Assembly (NCBI GenBank): GCA_035654795.1
Contig: DASRWC010000041.1
Location: 62,001 to 126,000, forward strand
Source of the DNA: JAAYLC01 sp035654795
GTDB taxonomy: Bacteria > Bacteroidota > Bacteroidia > Flavobacteriales > Flavobacteriaceae
Direction of reading: 5' to 3'
Length of the DNA: 64,000 nucleotides
Shown here: positions 51,050 through 60,403 of the stretch, one piece after another
Position numbering within the stretch: position 1 is the first letter of the stretch
How the letters are laid out: the number at the start of each line of letters is the position of its first letter
Notes under the pieces: generated by a model
Seen by the model: only the letters and a program-made list of their open reading frames with translations
Told to the model about the DNA's origin: nothing
Databases searched by the model: none
Made by a program: the position numbers and the translations under genes

Positions 51050-51810
51050 TTCTCTTTTTCAGAAATTTTCAAATAGGGTCTCGCCACTTCTTTACTGAGT
51101 TTCAGTTCTATTGGTCCTTCGGCATAGCTGGCAATATCATATTGGTTATAGATAAAGATCAGACTGTCTTGTGTGAAACCTACACTGGGAGGAAGATAAA
51201 AAGTATTTTCTTCAAACCAAAAGCCGGGCTCATTGATGGGTTGATCAGGTGAGATATTTTTATCGGCTCTGAATTTCCTTTCAGCAATAGCGGTAAACTC
51301 TTCCGTATTTTTAAAAATATCGCTCCAAGCATATTCTTTTCCGGTACTGGGGTCAATATTTAAAAAACGTGTACTTCCATAGCCATGAGCTCCGCCGGTA
51401 TAGAGATATTGATACATTTCAAATGAAATAATTTCCGGACTATTGTATATTTCCCTTACGGTTATTTCCGCAGAGTAAAGTCCGGTCATATCAAATTCAG
51501 CCTTATCCTTGAAGTAAATACCTGCAAAATTCTCTGCTGCTTCTTTCACTGAATTTACAATTATCGGTTCTTCTTCTATGCTGAAAGAACTGATAACAAA
51601 TTCCTGTATTTTTCGATTAATTTCTTCAGCGATTTTTTCATTCCCCGAAGCCATCACATAATCCACGGTTATTTCGGGGCATTCTTTTCCTTCACAAATT
51701 TCTAAATCGTTTTCCGTTAGATTCTCGGTAGTGAATTCCAGTGCACGCTCCTTTTCACAACCGACGATTATTGTAGCTACAAAAAGTATAAGGGTAATTT
51801 TCTTCAACAT
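51046..51810 (-). CDS. DUF3298/DUF4163 lipoprotein (RsiV-like fold)
   Basis: 254 residues. Lipoprotein signal with lipobox I-V-G-C (Cys at about residue 18). Residues about 45-130 contain the DUF4163-type N-terminal part, and 130-245 the DUF3298 part with G-G-A-H-G-Y-G-S-T-R-F-L-N-I-D-P-S-T-G-K and the F-Y-L-P-P-S-V-G-F-T-Q-D-S-L-I-F region. The same fold occurs in the anti-sigma factor RsiV, but this protein lacks the cytoplasmic half and membrane span of RsiV. The stop overlaps the ArsC/Spx-like start by 4 nt. Function is unknown. Confidence 0.85.
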   Translation of the reverse strand: MLKKITLILFVATIIVGCEKERALEFTTENLTENDLEICEGKECPEITVDYVMASGNEKIAEEINRKIQEFVISSFSIEEEPIIVNSVKEAAENFAGIYFKDKAEFDMTGLYSAEITVREIYNSPEIISFEMYQYLYTGGAHGYGSTRFLNIDPSTGKEYAWSDIFKNTEEFTAIAERKFRADKNISPDQPINEPGFWFEENTFYLPPSVGFTQDSLIFIYNQYDIASYAEGPIELKLSKEVARPYLKISEKEK

Positions 51811-51850
51811 AAAATGAGCTTTTACAATGACTATAACAAAGGGAAACAGC

Positions 51851-51858
51851 TATCTTTG
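51851..51858 (+). promoter_or_regulatory. -7 box for the cystathionine gamma-synthase-like gene
   Basis: TATCTTTG (TAnnTTTG), with an unusually long distance of 117 nt to the ATG at 51976. A stem GTGCC (51862-51866) / GGCAC (51874-51878) begins just after the box, close to the likely transcript start. Confidence 0.5.
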
Positions 51859-51975
51859 TATGTGCCAAAATTAGGCACTTGCGAGGAAGAATCTGCAAAG
51901 ATTATATTAAATCATTTTTGGAACTTTCTTTTTTTTCTTATACTCTCCAACTTCAAAGGAAATAAACAAAAAATT

Positions 51976-53121
51976 ATGAAATTCAACACAAAAACCATTC
52001 ATGGCGGACAAGAGAATGTAGATCCTGCTTATGGGGCGGTTATGCCTCCAATATACCAAACTTCAACTTATGCCCAATCTACTCCCGGCGGACATAAAGG
52101 ATTTGAATATTCCCGAAGCGGTAATCCCACTCGTGCTGCTTTAGAACGGGCGCTGGCCAGTATTGAAAACGGAAATCATGGTCTCGCTTTCGGCTCAGGC
52201 CTTGCAGCCATTGATGCTGTAATGAAATTGTTAAAACCCGGCGATGAAGTTGTTTCTATAAACGACCTTTATGGAGGAACGTATCGTTTGTTTAGAAGAA
52301 TATTTGAAGGCTTTGGGATTAAATTCAAATTTGTGGGATTAGAGCATGCAGAGAGCTTAAAAGATCATCTTACAGATCAAACCAAATTGATTTGGATAGA
52401 AACTCCTACCAATCCCATGTTGAATATTGTAGATATTGAAGCAGTATCTAAAATTGCGAAAAGTAACAACATACTTTTAGCGGTGGACAACACTTTCGCT
52501 TCGCCATATTTGCAACGACCTTTAGATTTGGGAGCTGATATTGTGATGCACAGCGTTACAAAATATCTTGGCGGTCACAGTGATGTGGTTATGGGAGCTT
52601 TAGTAGTAAAGGATGATGATCTTGCCGAAAGACTTTATTTTATACAAAATGCAAGTGGAGCGGTGTGTGGCCCTCAAGACAGTTTTCTGGTATTACGCGG
52701 ATTGAAAACCTTACATGTCCGGATGCAAAGACATTGTGAAAATGGAAGAGCTATAGCTGAGTTTTTAGCTTCACATCCAAAAATTGAAAAAGTTTACTGG
52801 CCGGGATTTGAAAATCATCCCAATCATCATATAGCCAAGAAACAAATGAAAGATTTTGGAGGGATGTTATCATTTATTACAAAAGGAAATGATTATGACC
52901 AAGCCATCCGCATAGTAGAAAATTTAAAAATCTTCACCCTTGCAGAAAGCTTGGGAGGAGTGGAAAGCCTTGCCGGACACCCTGCCAGCATGACTCATGC
53001 AAGTATTCCCAAGGAAGAGCGAGAAAAGACAGGAGTTTTTGATTCCTTAATTCGTCTTAGCGTTGGTATCGAAGATATTGAGGATTTGATTGACGATTTG
53101 AAACAAGCTCTTGAGAAATAA
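51976..53121 (+). CDS. Cystathionine gamma-synthase / lyase (PLP enzyme)
   Basis: 381 residues from the ATG at 51976; the frame extends upstream to 51814 but that part crosses the promoter. PLP-dependent Cys/Met metabolism enzyme. The N-terminal F-N-T-K-T-I-H-G-G, the substrate-site Y-S-R-S-G-N-P-T-R, the PLP-phosphate region S-G-L-A-A-I-D-A, and the Schiff-base lysine in H-S-V-T-K-Y-L-G-G-H-S-D are clear, and so is the C-terminal E-S-L-A-G-H-P-A-S-M-T-H. Synthase and lyase activities cannot be told apart from this. It is transcribed alone, with an 11-bp hairpin at 53130 after the stop. Confidence 0.93.
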   Translation: MKFNTKTIHGGQENVDPAYGAVMPPIYQTSTYAQSTPGGHKGFEYSRSGNPTRAALERALASIENGNHGLAFGSGLAAIDAVMKLLKPGDEVVSINDLYGGTYRLFRRIFEGFGIKFKFVGLEHAESLKDHLTDQTKLIWIETPTNPMLNIVDIEAVSKIAKSNNILLAVDNTFASPYLQRPLDLGADIVMHSVTKYLGGHSDVVMGALVVKDDDLAERLYFIQNASGAVCGPQDSFLVLRGLKTLHVRMQRHCENGRAIAEFLASHPKIEKVYWPGFENHPNHHIAKKQMKDFGGMLSFITKGNDYDQAIRIVENLKIFTLAESLGGVESLAGHPASMTHASIPKEEREKTGVFDSLIRLSVGIEDIEDLIDDLKQALEK

Positions 53122-53129
53122 TAATGAAG

Positions 53130-53163
53130 GAGGCAGGTAAAGAATGATATCCTTATCTGCCTC
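53130..53163 (+). terminator. Hairpin after the cystathionine gamma-synthase-like gene
   Basis: GAGGCAGGTAA (53130-53140) pairs with TTATCTGCCTC (53153-53163) with one G-U pair, loop 12 nt, 8 bp after the stop. No U-tract, so its terminator activity is uncertain. Confidence 0.5.
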
Positions 53164-53278
53164 TTAACAACGATTCGTATCGTTTGCTATAATATTTTCT
53201 ACCGCTTGCTTAAAGCGGAATACCATTCAAAAGAGACCCCGCTGATGTCCTTTGTGTGGGGAAATCGGAAATAATATT

Positions 53279-53983
53279 TTATACCGGATTGTTCAAAATG
53301 TTGGAACTGTTCAAATAGGTATCATCCGGAAAATAAATGAACAAACAAGTTCCGTTTTGGATGGTGTTTACGATGGGTCTGATATTTTCGGGAGGAACAG
53401 CCGGACATCCGAAGCTTCTTCCTAGTCGGCCGGTTCTTTGGATGAAATTTTCTGTTGCATATTCCGCACCGTGAACAATTATCTGCCTTCTTTGAGCATT
53501 GTCATTAAAACCTTTTTCCAGGCCTTCCACTATTAATGAAAACCCCACAGAGGCTCCCATATTAGTGCCACGGGTTACATAAAATCCCAAACTGCTTTGC
53601 CAACTCCCGTCTATATTGGAAAAATTTTTAGCAAATTCATCGCCCGTATTTCTTCCATGAGCCACTAAAGAATGATGAACCATTGTCTGCGATTCCAGAT
53701 CTAATACATACATTCTTTTATTCCTGCTGCTTTGGGAAAAATCAACAATCGTTAAGATATTAGGATTCTCCAACTTTCCATCAGCCGCCAATTTTTTATG
53801 ACCCTGAAGTGCCAGTTCCAAAACTTGATGAGCTAGACCGAATGTTTCAAGCTTCATAGCCTCATATAAATTTGGCTTTTTTTCTATAGGCTTCGTTAAA
53901 ATTATTGGTTCTGAAATTTTCACACCTGCACTATTTAAAGCAGGAGCAAGAAAAAGAAGTGCATAAAATAAATGTTTCAACAT
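53279..53983 (-). CDS. Murein L,D-transpeptidase catalytic domain protein
   Basis: 234 residues with a signal peptide ending near residue 18. The catalytic region has H-G-A-E-Y-A and, about 20 residues on, S-F-G-C-P-A-V-P with the nucleophilic Cys. This is the pattern of the small secreted L,D-transpeptidase-like proteins of Bacteroidota (YkuD-related). It would form or exchange peptidoglycan cross-links in the periplasm. Upstream on the same strand lies a larger L,D-transpeptidase (182 bp away), so two enzymes of the same chemistry are side by side. It is probably transcribed on its own. Confidence 0.88.
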   Translation of the reverse strand: MLKHLFYALLFLAPALNSAGVKISEPIILTKPIEKKPNLYEAMKLETFGLAHQVLELALQGHKKLAADGKLENPNILTIVDFSQSSRNKRMYVLDLESQTMVHHSLVAHGRNTGDEFAKNFSNIDGSWQSSLGFYVTRGTNMGASVGFSLIVEGLEKGFNDNAQRRQIIVHGAEYATENFIQRTGRLGRSFGCPAVPPENIRPIVNTIQNGTCLFIYFPDDTYLNSSNILNNPV

Positions 53984-54165
53984 ATAAGGCTTGATTCAGT
54001 TTTATTCTTTCAACTTCAATTTAGTCGTTGATATTGTCAAACCTTACCTAAAATCCATGTTAAAATTTTGAAACCGACCGGCATTCTCGCTAGGATACCT
54101 TCATCATTGAACGAAATAAAGCCACATCTCAAGAGGCAAAATACTTCTTTCTCTGAAAGAATCCT

Positions 54166-55734
54166 TTAATATTTTCTATAAAAAAGCAAATCGGCTATTT
54201 TATTGTCTCGTTTATAAATGTCTTTATAAAAGTGGATTTGGTCATCTTCATCTACCCAGGCGGTGAAATAGCCGATATAAACAGGAATTTTCTTTTTCAG
54301 CGTATAGGTGCTTTCTTTTCCTGCATGCATGGCTGCATCGATTTTTTTCGGCGTCCATTCTTTATCGTCTTCCAATATTTTTATGGCAAGATCTCGTGCC
54401 TTGGCTACGCGGATACATCCGTGACTTCTGGCTCTATCCTCAGCGCCAAAAAGGCTTTTCGCAGGGCTGTCATGTAGATAAATATTATTTTCATTAGGAA
54501 ACATAAACTTCACCAAACCAAGAGAATTATTCCCTCCCGGAAGCTGACGCACCTGCCCGTCATTCCATTCCATATTCCGTTTCTGAAGATAATTTTTATC
54601 TTTTTCCATGCCTGGTTTTACTTCATTCTCTATTATGGATTGCGGGATATTCCAGTATGGACTAAATGCGATGTATGTCATATCGCCATCAAATATTACG
54701 GTTTTATGCAATTGGCTTCCAACTACAACATCTGATTCAAAAGTTACTTTACCCTTTTCATAATAATCCAGATGATATGCAGGGATATTAACAAGAATGG
54801 CCTCATCAGCCTTTACAAAATCGGCAGGCAACCATCTGCAGCGTTCCATGTTAACCACAATTTTCTTGATATACTCCTGCACGGGCACGTTGAGTGCTGC
54901 TATATGTTCTGCATTGATAATAGAATCGCGGTTAAACCCGTGGCTCAGTTGGAAGGCGATCAGACCATTCTTCAATTCTTCATCATAAACTTCACTGCCG
55001 TTGTTATTTTTTATTTCTCCCGTTGCCGCAAGTCTGTTTCGTATCTGCTTAATGACCGGAGACTGATCACCCGGTTTAAAAGATTTTGAATCTCCTGCTC
55101 CTATTTTTTCCCATCCTCCAGCCTTTTCAATTTGACGGTAATCTTTTAAAACATTGCGCAGCTTAAAATATTGGTTGAACATTAAGCTATCATCCTTTTC
55201 CAGATCTTCATCAGCTATCAACAATTCCAATGCCTGTGTTTCATCTACATCTTTTCTCGGCAACAGCCATCCGGTATCATTTGTATGTGCTATCCCTATC
55301 CCCTTGTAAACGTTATCCAGATAAAATAAATAAAGTCCTGTCATTAAAAGTTCCGCATCCGGATGCTCTTTTGGATTTTTGATTTTGATAGCGTAGATAC
55401 TATCTACACTGCTTTGGTAAGGAAATTCATTATAAATCCCATCTTCTTTCAGGTTTTTCGATTTCTCATAAAGCGCTTCACCAAAGTCTCTCATCCCTTT
55501 TTCATTAAACCAAATAAAGTGATGTTCGTAATGATTATAGATTTCGTCATAGTCTTTTTTATATTCCTTCAGGTCCGGAAATTTTTCGAAGAACGGTGAG
55601 ATGTAGGTGCTGTCCATTACCAGAACGCTTACTCCTTTTTCATTGGTCTTTCCTTTGTTCTTGCAGGATTGTAAAATGATGGGCCCTAAAATTAAGATGG
55701 ATGCCAGAAAAAGACGGGTATGTGATAGTTTCAT
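54166..55734 (-). CDS. L,D-transpeptidase, lipoprotein, YcbB/LdtD type
   Basis: 522 residues. Lipoprotein signal with lipobox I-L-Q-S-C (Cys at about residue 24). A peptidoglycan-binding-like stretch lies near residues 225-285 (P-G-D-Q-S-P-V-I-K-Q-I-R-N-R-L). The catalytic YkuD domain is C-terminal: F-S-P-Y-W-N-I-P-Q-S-I-I near residue 350 and Y-L-H-D-S-P plus R-S-H-G-C-I-R-V with the nucleophilic Cys near residue 440. The layout is that of the E. coli LdtD (YcbB) class, which makes 3-3 cross-links. It lies 182 bp upstream of the smaller L,D-transpeptidase on the same strand. Confidence 0.92.
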   Translation of the reverse strand: MKLSHTRLFLASILILGPIILQSCKNKGKTNEKGVSVLVMDSTYISPFFEKFPDLKEYKKDYDEIYNHYEHHFIWFNEKGMRDFGEALYEKSKNLKEDGIYNEFPYQSSVDSIYAIKIKNPKEHPDAELLMTGLYLFYLDNVYKGIGIAHTNDTGWLLPRKDVDETQALELLIADEDLEKDDSLMFNQYFKLRNVLKDYRQIEKAGGWEKIGAGDSKSFKPGDQSPVIKQIRNRLAATGEIKNNNGSEVYDEELKNGLIAFQLSHGFNRDSIINAEHIAALNVPVQEYIKKIVVNMERCRWLPADFVKADEAILVNIPAYHLDYYEKGKVTFESDVVVGSQLHKTVIFDGDMTYIAFSPYWNIPQSIIENEVKPGMEKDKNYLQKRNMEWNDGQVRQLPGGNNSLGLVKFMFPNENNIYLHDSPAKSLFGAEDRARSHGCIRVAKARDLAIKILEDDKEWTPKKIDAAMHAGKESTYTLKKKIPVYIGYFTAWVDEDDQIHFYKDIYKRDNKIADLLFYRKY

Positions 55735-55896
55735 GTGTAAATGTAAATGGTTAAATAAATCCGAGTCTAAAATATCATAAGATTGTCAAATGAACATTTT
55801 ATTAAATAAAACTTTAGCATATCTACGAAACGAATAGTTAATGACTTCTCCGGTTTCGAATCAGAAATAATCTTGCTCCTATTTTGTATGGGCATA

Positions 55897-55930
55897 TTGG
55901 TTATAGTTTCTTTTCTTTCGGGTATTTTTG
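55897..55930 (+). promoter_or_regulatory. Promoter of the second EamA gene
   Basis: TTG (55897-55899), 23-nt spacer, TATTTTTG (55923-55930), then the ATG at 55958. Matches TTG-N17-23-TAnnTTTG at the long limit. Confidence 0.6.
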
Positions 55931-55957
55931 CACCCTGCAATTTTCAAGAATATCGGG

Positions 55958-56875
55958 ATGAATAAAGCGAGATTGGCATTGACATTAGGTATTATTTGTA
56001 TTTCCATATTCCCGATTCTTGTGAAACTGGAATTAGCCCCGCCAATAATTTCCGGTTTTTACCGTATGGGAATAGCAGCAGCTCTATTGCTTCCTTATAC
56101 AATCCTTTCAAAGCAGTTGAAGGTTTCTTCTCTCGGATTGCTTTTTCTTAATGTGATATGCGGACTTCTTTTTGCATTGGATGTAGCCGTATGGAATATT
56201 GCCATTCAGGAATCTACTGCAACACAAGCCACGCTTATAACCAATCTTTCTCCCGTATGGGTGGGAATGGGAGCTTTGTTTTTTCTTCGTAACAAACCCA
56301 CTATTAATTTTTGGATAGGAACGACTATTGCTATTTTAGGAATGATTGTTCTGGTTGGATTTCAAATTTTTGTAGATTTTGACTTCAATCGTGCATTTAT
56401 TTTTGCGATTCTTTCGGGGATGTTCTATGCCATTTATATGCTGGTGAGTAAACGCGTGCTCCATGATATGGAAGTTTTACCTTTTATTACCATTAGCACT
56501 ACTACTTCTGCTATAGCTCTGGCAATTTTAAGTGCTGTCAATGGCGAAGCTTTTATCGGGTATTCACAGGAGGGATGGATCGTCTTTCTTATTCAAGGTG
56601 TCGTCTGCCAGCTGATGGCTTGGCTACTACTCGGTTATGCCACAAAGCATATGAAAGCTACAAGAGTATCTGTCAGTTTATTGGGTCAAGCCGTACTTAC
56701 GGCGATTTTGGCTTGGCTTTTTATAGGAGAAATCATAAACTTCCGGATGATTGTCGGAGGGATTATTCTCTTATTCGGAATCCGGATTACCTTCTATGAG
56801 AAGAATCTGTTCTCAAGGTTCCAAACAACCTCAATTTTGGAAACTAAAACAAAAGGGGACTCAGAGGAGGTTTAA
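55958..56875 (+). CDS. EamA/DMT family membrane transporter (second copy)
   Basis: 305 residues from the ATG at 55958; a TTG at 55928 lies inside the promoter box and is rejected. Ten hydrophobic helices in two EamA halves: G-F-Y-R-M-G-I-A-A-A near residue 35 and S-G-M-F-Y-A-I-Y-M-L-V-S-K near residue 156. It ends with a charged tail of about 25 residues. It is not closely similar to the EamA protein at 49796. The substrate is unknown. The promoter-like box for the next gene (HDAC-type) starts 12 bp after this stop. Confidence 0.9.
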   Translation: MNKARLALTLGIICISIFPILVKLELAPPIISGFYRMGIAAALLLPYTILSKQLKVSSLGLLFLNVICGLLFALDVAVWNIAIQESTATQATLITNLSPVWVGMGALFFLRNKPTINFWIGTTIAILGMIVLVGFQIFVDFDFNRAFIFAILSGMFYAIYMLVSKRVLHDMEVLPFITISTTTSAIALAILSAVNGEAFIGYSQEGWIVFLIQGVVCQLMAWLLLGYATKHMKATRVSVSLLGQAVLTAILAWLFIGEIINFRMIVGGIILLFGIRITFYEKNLFSRFQTTSILETKTKGDSEEV

Positions 56876-56886
56876 TCTTGAATCTC

Positions 56887-56894
56887 TACTTTTG
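56887..56894 (+). promoter_or_regulatory. -7 box very close to the HDAC-family start
   Basis: TACTTTTG (TAnnTTTG) ends only 6 nt before the ATG at 56901. If it is used, the transcript would start at or next to the ATG, giving a leaderless mRNA. Confidence 0.45.
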
Positions 56895-56900
56895 CCAACC

Positions 56901-57806
56901 ATGTTGAAAATTGCTTTTCACCCCCTTTATCGCATTCCGTTACCGGAAAGACATCGATTCCCGATGGAAAAATATGAGCTTGTTCCTCAGCAGTTGCTGT
57001 ATGAAGGTACTGTTGAAGAATCAAATTATTTTGCTCCGGATATGGTGAATATTGAACATGTTCTTAAAGTTCATTCGGCAGAATATGTTCAGTCCTTATT
57101 AGATCAAACCATGGATAGAAGAGCAGCACGCAAAATAGGCTTTCCTATGACCAAAACTTTGGTAGAACGTGAATTGCGTTTAATTCAGGGAACTCTGTCA
57201 AACTGTGAATATGCCATGGAGTTCGGGATTTCCATGAATGTTGCCGGCGGCACCCATCATGCCTATGCCGGTCATGGTGAAGGTTTCTGCTTATTGAACG
57301 ATCAGGCAGTGGCTGCACAATTCCTTTTAGACTATTGGCCGGCGATAAAGAAAATTCTTATTGTAGATTTGGATGTACATCAGGGGAACGGCACAGCCCG
57401 GATATTTCAAAATGAATCTCGTGTATTTACCTTCTCCATTCACGGTGAAGGAAATTATCCTTTTAAAAAGGAAAAAAGTGATTTGGACATCCCTCTTCCT
57501 GATAATACAGAAGACGAAGAATACCTCTCAACCTTGATAGACATACTGCCAAAGCTCTTGAATGATGAAAAGCCCGATTTCATTTTCTATCTAAGCGGAG
57601 TTGATGTCCTGGGCACAGACAAGCTCGGGAGGCTCAACCTAAGTATCGACGGGTGCAAGGAACGAGATCGAATCGTTTTGGAGATGTGCAGAAACTCCGG
57701 CATTCCGGTTCAGGTTAGCTTGGGTGGCGGCTATTCACCCAATATCAAAACCATTGTAGATGCCCACGCCAATACTTTCAGATTAGCTCAGGAAATTTTC
57801 TTTTAG
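56901..57806 (+). CDS. Histone deacetylase family hydrolase (acetoin utilisation AcuC / acetylpolyamine type)
   Basis: 301 residues from the ATG at 56901; the open frame back to 56751 lies within the EamA gene. Zinc-dependent deacetylase fold: the tandem histidines in G-G-T-H-H-A (about residues 115-120), then G-E-G-F-C-L-L-N-D, and the metal-binding D-L-D-V-H-Q-G-N-G (about 156-164). The later Y-L-S-G-V-D-V-L and G-G-G-Y-S-P motifs complete the site. Bacterial members deacetylate polyamines, acetoin-pathway proteins or other small substrates; which one is not clear. It lies 25 nt after EamA and may be co-transcribed. Confidence 0.9.
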   Translation: MLKIAFHPLYRIPLPERHRFPMEKYELVPQQLLYEGTVEESNYFAPDMVNIEHVLKVHSAEYVQSLLDQTMDRRAARKIGFPMTKTLVERELRLIQGTLSNCEYAMEFGISMNVAGGTHHAYAGHGEGFCLLNDQAVAAQFLLDYWPAIKKILIVDLDVHQGNGTARIFQNESRVFTFSIHGEGNYPFKKEKSDLDIPLPDNTEDEEYLSTLIDILPKLLNDEKPDFIFYLSGVDVLGTDKLGRLNLSIDGCKERDRIVLEMCRNSGIPVQVSLGGGYSPNIKTIVDAHANTFRLAQEIFF

Positions 57807-57887
57807 ACTCCTTCTTTGTCTGGATCCAAGTTTATGCTCTAACTATCAGTTAAAAAGGATAGATTTGAGTTGATTAAAAACTTAAAT

Positions 57888-58700
57888 ATGCGCATACCCT
57901 TGTCACTGATATTTTTTCTGTTTGTTTGTTGGATTCAGGCTCAGAACATAAAAGCTATTGAAGCTGAAGGCAAGCTTCTTTACAGATTGGAAAAAGCATC
58001 CTGGTATGCTACAGATATTTTTGTAGATACGTACCACATTCTTGCTGGTTCTACTGGTGGTTACGTTTCCTACCCTTCGTCAGAAAACTTGATAATTACT
58101 TCTTTTTATGACAAAGAAGATCCTTCTCTTATTCTTGTTCGTTTCACTTTTCAAGAACTTCCGGAGCCCGAACCTATTGAAATAACAGCTGTTCCCTCAC
58201 CTGCCACTTCCAATGAACAGATTCTTATTGCCATGCGAGAAACCGTAAAGAAGGAGTTGCAAAATAATTCAGAAGGGTTTTTTCAATTTTACAAAGGATC
58301 AGCTCCTAACGTAATTCCACTTCTTCGAAAAAATGAATTGAAAACTTATATCATATCAGCTTCCACAGAACAGGGCAAATTACTTCTTGGAAACGATTAT
58401 GAACTCATCTTTGATAAGAAGTTCAATATAAAGAGGAAAAGAAAGTTGCATAATTCTTTAATTGCATTTGATTTTCAAGGGGAAGAACATAAAATAGAAT
58501 CCACGATGCATTCGCACGTTTTGTCAGATTTCATCACCGTTACCGATATTTGTACTTTGCTTTTATATAAAGATTTTTTATCATGGGATTTTCATTATGT
58601 CCTAGGCAAAAAATACATCACTCTTTTTGACCTCAAAAGAGAATCGCTGGTGATGATGAAATTAAAAGCTTGGAAAAAGATATCAAATTTTAAAAAATAA
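57888..58700 (+). CDS. Secreted protein of unknown function
   Basis: 270 residues from the ATG at 57888 (a TTG six codons upstream is in frame but adds a charged leader). Signal peptide ends at I-Q-A-Q. The mature part is mixed alpha/beta without transmembrane segments or a recognised domain, and ends K-K-I-S-N-F-K-K. It lies 8 nt before recJ on the same strand, so both may share a transcript. No family is recognised. Similar N-termini (E-A-E-G-K-L-L-Y-R) are found in uncharacterised flavobacterial proteins, but I cannot confirm a match. Confidence 0.7.
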   Translation: MRIPLSLIFFLFVCWIQAQNIKAIEAEGKLLYRLEKASWYATDIFVDTYHILAGSTGGYVSYPSSENLIITSFYDKEDPSLILVRFTFQELPEPEPIEITAVPSPATSNEQILIAMRETVKKELQNNSEGFFQFYKGSAPNVIPLLRKNELKTYIISASTEQGKLLLGNDYELIFDKKFNIKRKRKLHNSLIAFDFQGEEHKIESTMHSHVLSDFITVTDICTLLLYKDFLSWDFHYVLGKKYITLFDLKRESLVMMKLKAWKKISNFKK

Positions 58701-58708
58701 AGCAGTTC

Positions 58709-60400
58709 ATGCGATGGAATTTAAAACCTAAGCCGGAGCGGGAGAAAGTTGACCAACTTGCAAGGGAACTTCAGGTAGAGGAGCCTATTGCCAGCTTATT
58801 AGTTCAGCGTGGAATTGAAAATTTCGAACAAGCAAAAAAATTTTTCCGCCCGAGTCTTTCAGATTTGCATGATCCCTTTTTAATGAAAGATATGGATCGG
58901 GCCGTGTCCAGAATTTTGGAAGCACTTGAGCGAAATGAAAACATGCTGATATTTGGAGATTATGATGTAGATGGCACAACCAGTGTTGCCTTGGTGTGGG
59001 AATTTCTTTCTCGATTCACCTCCAATCTGGCTACTTATATACCGGATCGGTATATTGAAGGATACGGGATCTCCTATCAAGGAATTGATTTTGCCCACGA
59101 TAATGATATTACTTTAATAATTGCTCTGGATTGTGGAATCAAGGCTATTGATAAAGTCAAGTATGCCAAAGAAAAAGGAATTGATTTCATTATTTGCGAC
59201 CACCATCTTCCGGGCTCGATGATTCCTGATGCCGTAGCGGTTTTGGATCCGAAGAGAGAGGATTGTCCCTATCCGTTTAAAGAACTGTGCGGTTGTGGAG
59301 TAGGTTTTAAACTGATTCAGGCTCTAGCACAAAAACTTCATGTAGAATTATCTGAATTAATCCCACTACTGGATTTGGTAGCTACAGCCATAGGGGCAGA
59401 TATCGTTTCCGTGACCGGAGAAAACCGGATTCTAACGTATTTCGGACTTCAAGTCATAAATTCAAACCCGCGCACAGGATTTCAGGCTATATTGGAAATG
59501 GTAAAAAAGAAAAAACTTACTGTCACCGATGTGGTCTTTATCATTGCTCCACGAATAAACGCGGCAGGAAGAATGAAGCATGCAAATCATGCTGTGGCAT
59601 TGTTGATAGAACGATGTTTAACGCAAGCACGCCAGTATGCAAAGGAAATTGAAGAATTCAATAAAGAAAGAAGAGATAAGGACAAACAAATAACGGAAGA
59701 AGCGCTTTTGCAGATAGTTGAAAATCGTGAAGAAGAGAGGCATACCACCGTTGTTTATCACGAATCTTGGCATAAGGGAGTCTTAGGGATTGTTGCATCC
59801 AGACTTACCGAAACCTACTATCGCCCTACTCTCGTATTCACAAAAAGCGGAGAACGTTTGGCAGCCTCTGCGCGTTCTGTGGTTGGTTTTGACGTTTATA
59901 CTGCTCTGGAACATTGTGCGGAACATATTGAACAATTTGGCGGTCATAAATTTGCCGCCGGCTTGACATTACTTGAGGAAAAATTTGATCATTTCAAAAA
60001 TGCTTTCGAAGACATCGTTTCTAAAACTATCGACAAGCGACTCTTAATTCCGGAGATTGAAATTGACGCTATTCTAAACTTCAATGATATTACTCCCAAG
60101 TTTTACAGGATTATCAAACAATTTGCACCTTTTGGTCCTGATAATCCGCTCCCGGTTTTTATGACATCAAATTTGCGTAGCACCGGTGCCAGTAGAGTTG
60201 TGGGCACCGATGGGAAGCATTTGAAATTAATGATGCAGCAGAACAACTCATCCACCTTTAGTGGGATAGGTTTTAATCTGGGTCATAAATTTCCATCTAT
60301 ATCCGATGGAACCCCTTTTCAAATTGCGTATTGTCTGGATGAAAATGAATGGCAAGGTGAAGTAAGTATTCAGCTTCGGGTAAAGGATATTAGAACTTAG
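58709..60400 (+). CDS. recJ: Single-stranded-DNA-specific exonuclease RecJ
   Basis: 563 residues, normal size. 5'-3' ssDNA exonuclease of recombination and mismatch repair. DHH-family motifs: F-G-D-Y-D-V-D-G-T-T-S-V (about residues 76-87), I-A-L-D-C-G, and C-D-H-H-L-P near residue 167. The DHHA1 region has G-G-H-K-F-A-A-G-L near residue 410, and the C-terminal OB-like end has P-F-G-P-D-N-P-L-P. Its stop is 3 bp from the stop of the convergent lpxH-like gene. Confidence 0.96.
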   Translation: MRWNLKPKPEREKVDQLARELQVEEPIASLLVQRGIENFEQAKKFFRPSLSDLHDPFLMKDMDRAVSRILEALERNENMLIFGDYDVDGTTSVALVWEFLSRFTSNLATYIPDRYIEGYGISYQGIDFAHDNDITLIIALDCGIKAIDKVKYAKEKGIDFIICDHHLPGSMIPDAVAVLDPKREDCPYPFKELCGCGVGFKLIQALAQKLHVELSELIPLLDLVATAIGADIVSVTGENRILTYFGLQVINSNPRTGFQAILEMVKKKKLTVTDVVFIIAPRINAAGRMKHANHAVALLIERCLTQARQYAKEIEEFNKERRDKDKQITEEALLQIVENREEERHTTVVYHESWHKGVLGIVASRLTETYYRPTLVFTKSGERLAASARSVVGFDVYTALEHCAEHIEQFGGHKFAAGLTLLEEKFDHFKNAFEDIVSKTIDKRLLIPEIEIDAILNFNDITPKFYRIIKQFAPFGPDNPLPVFMTSNLRSTGASRVVGTDGKHLKLMMQQNNSSTFSGIGFNLGHKFPSISDGTPFQIAYCLDENEWQGEVSIQLRVKDIRT

Positions 60401-60403
60401 ACT

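Noticed and set aside
51859..51975. A SAM riboswitch in the leader of the cystathionine gamma-synthase-like gene.
   Set aside because: A small hairpin is present, but I could not match the conserved core of SAM-I or SAM-II. Recorded only as a possible leader element.
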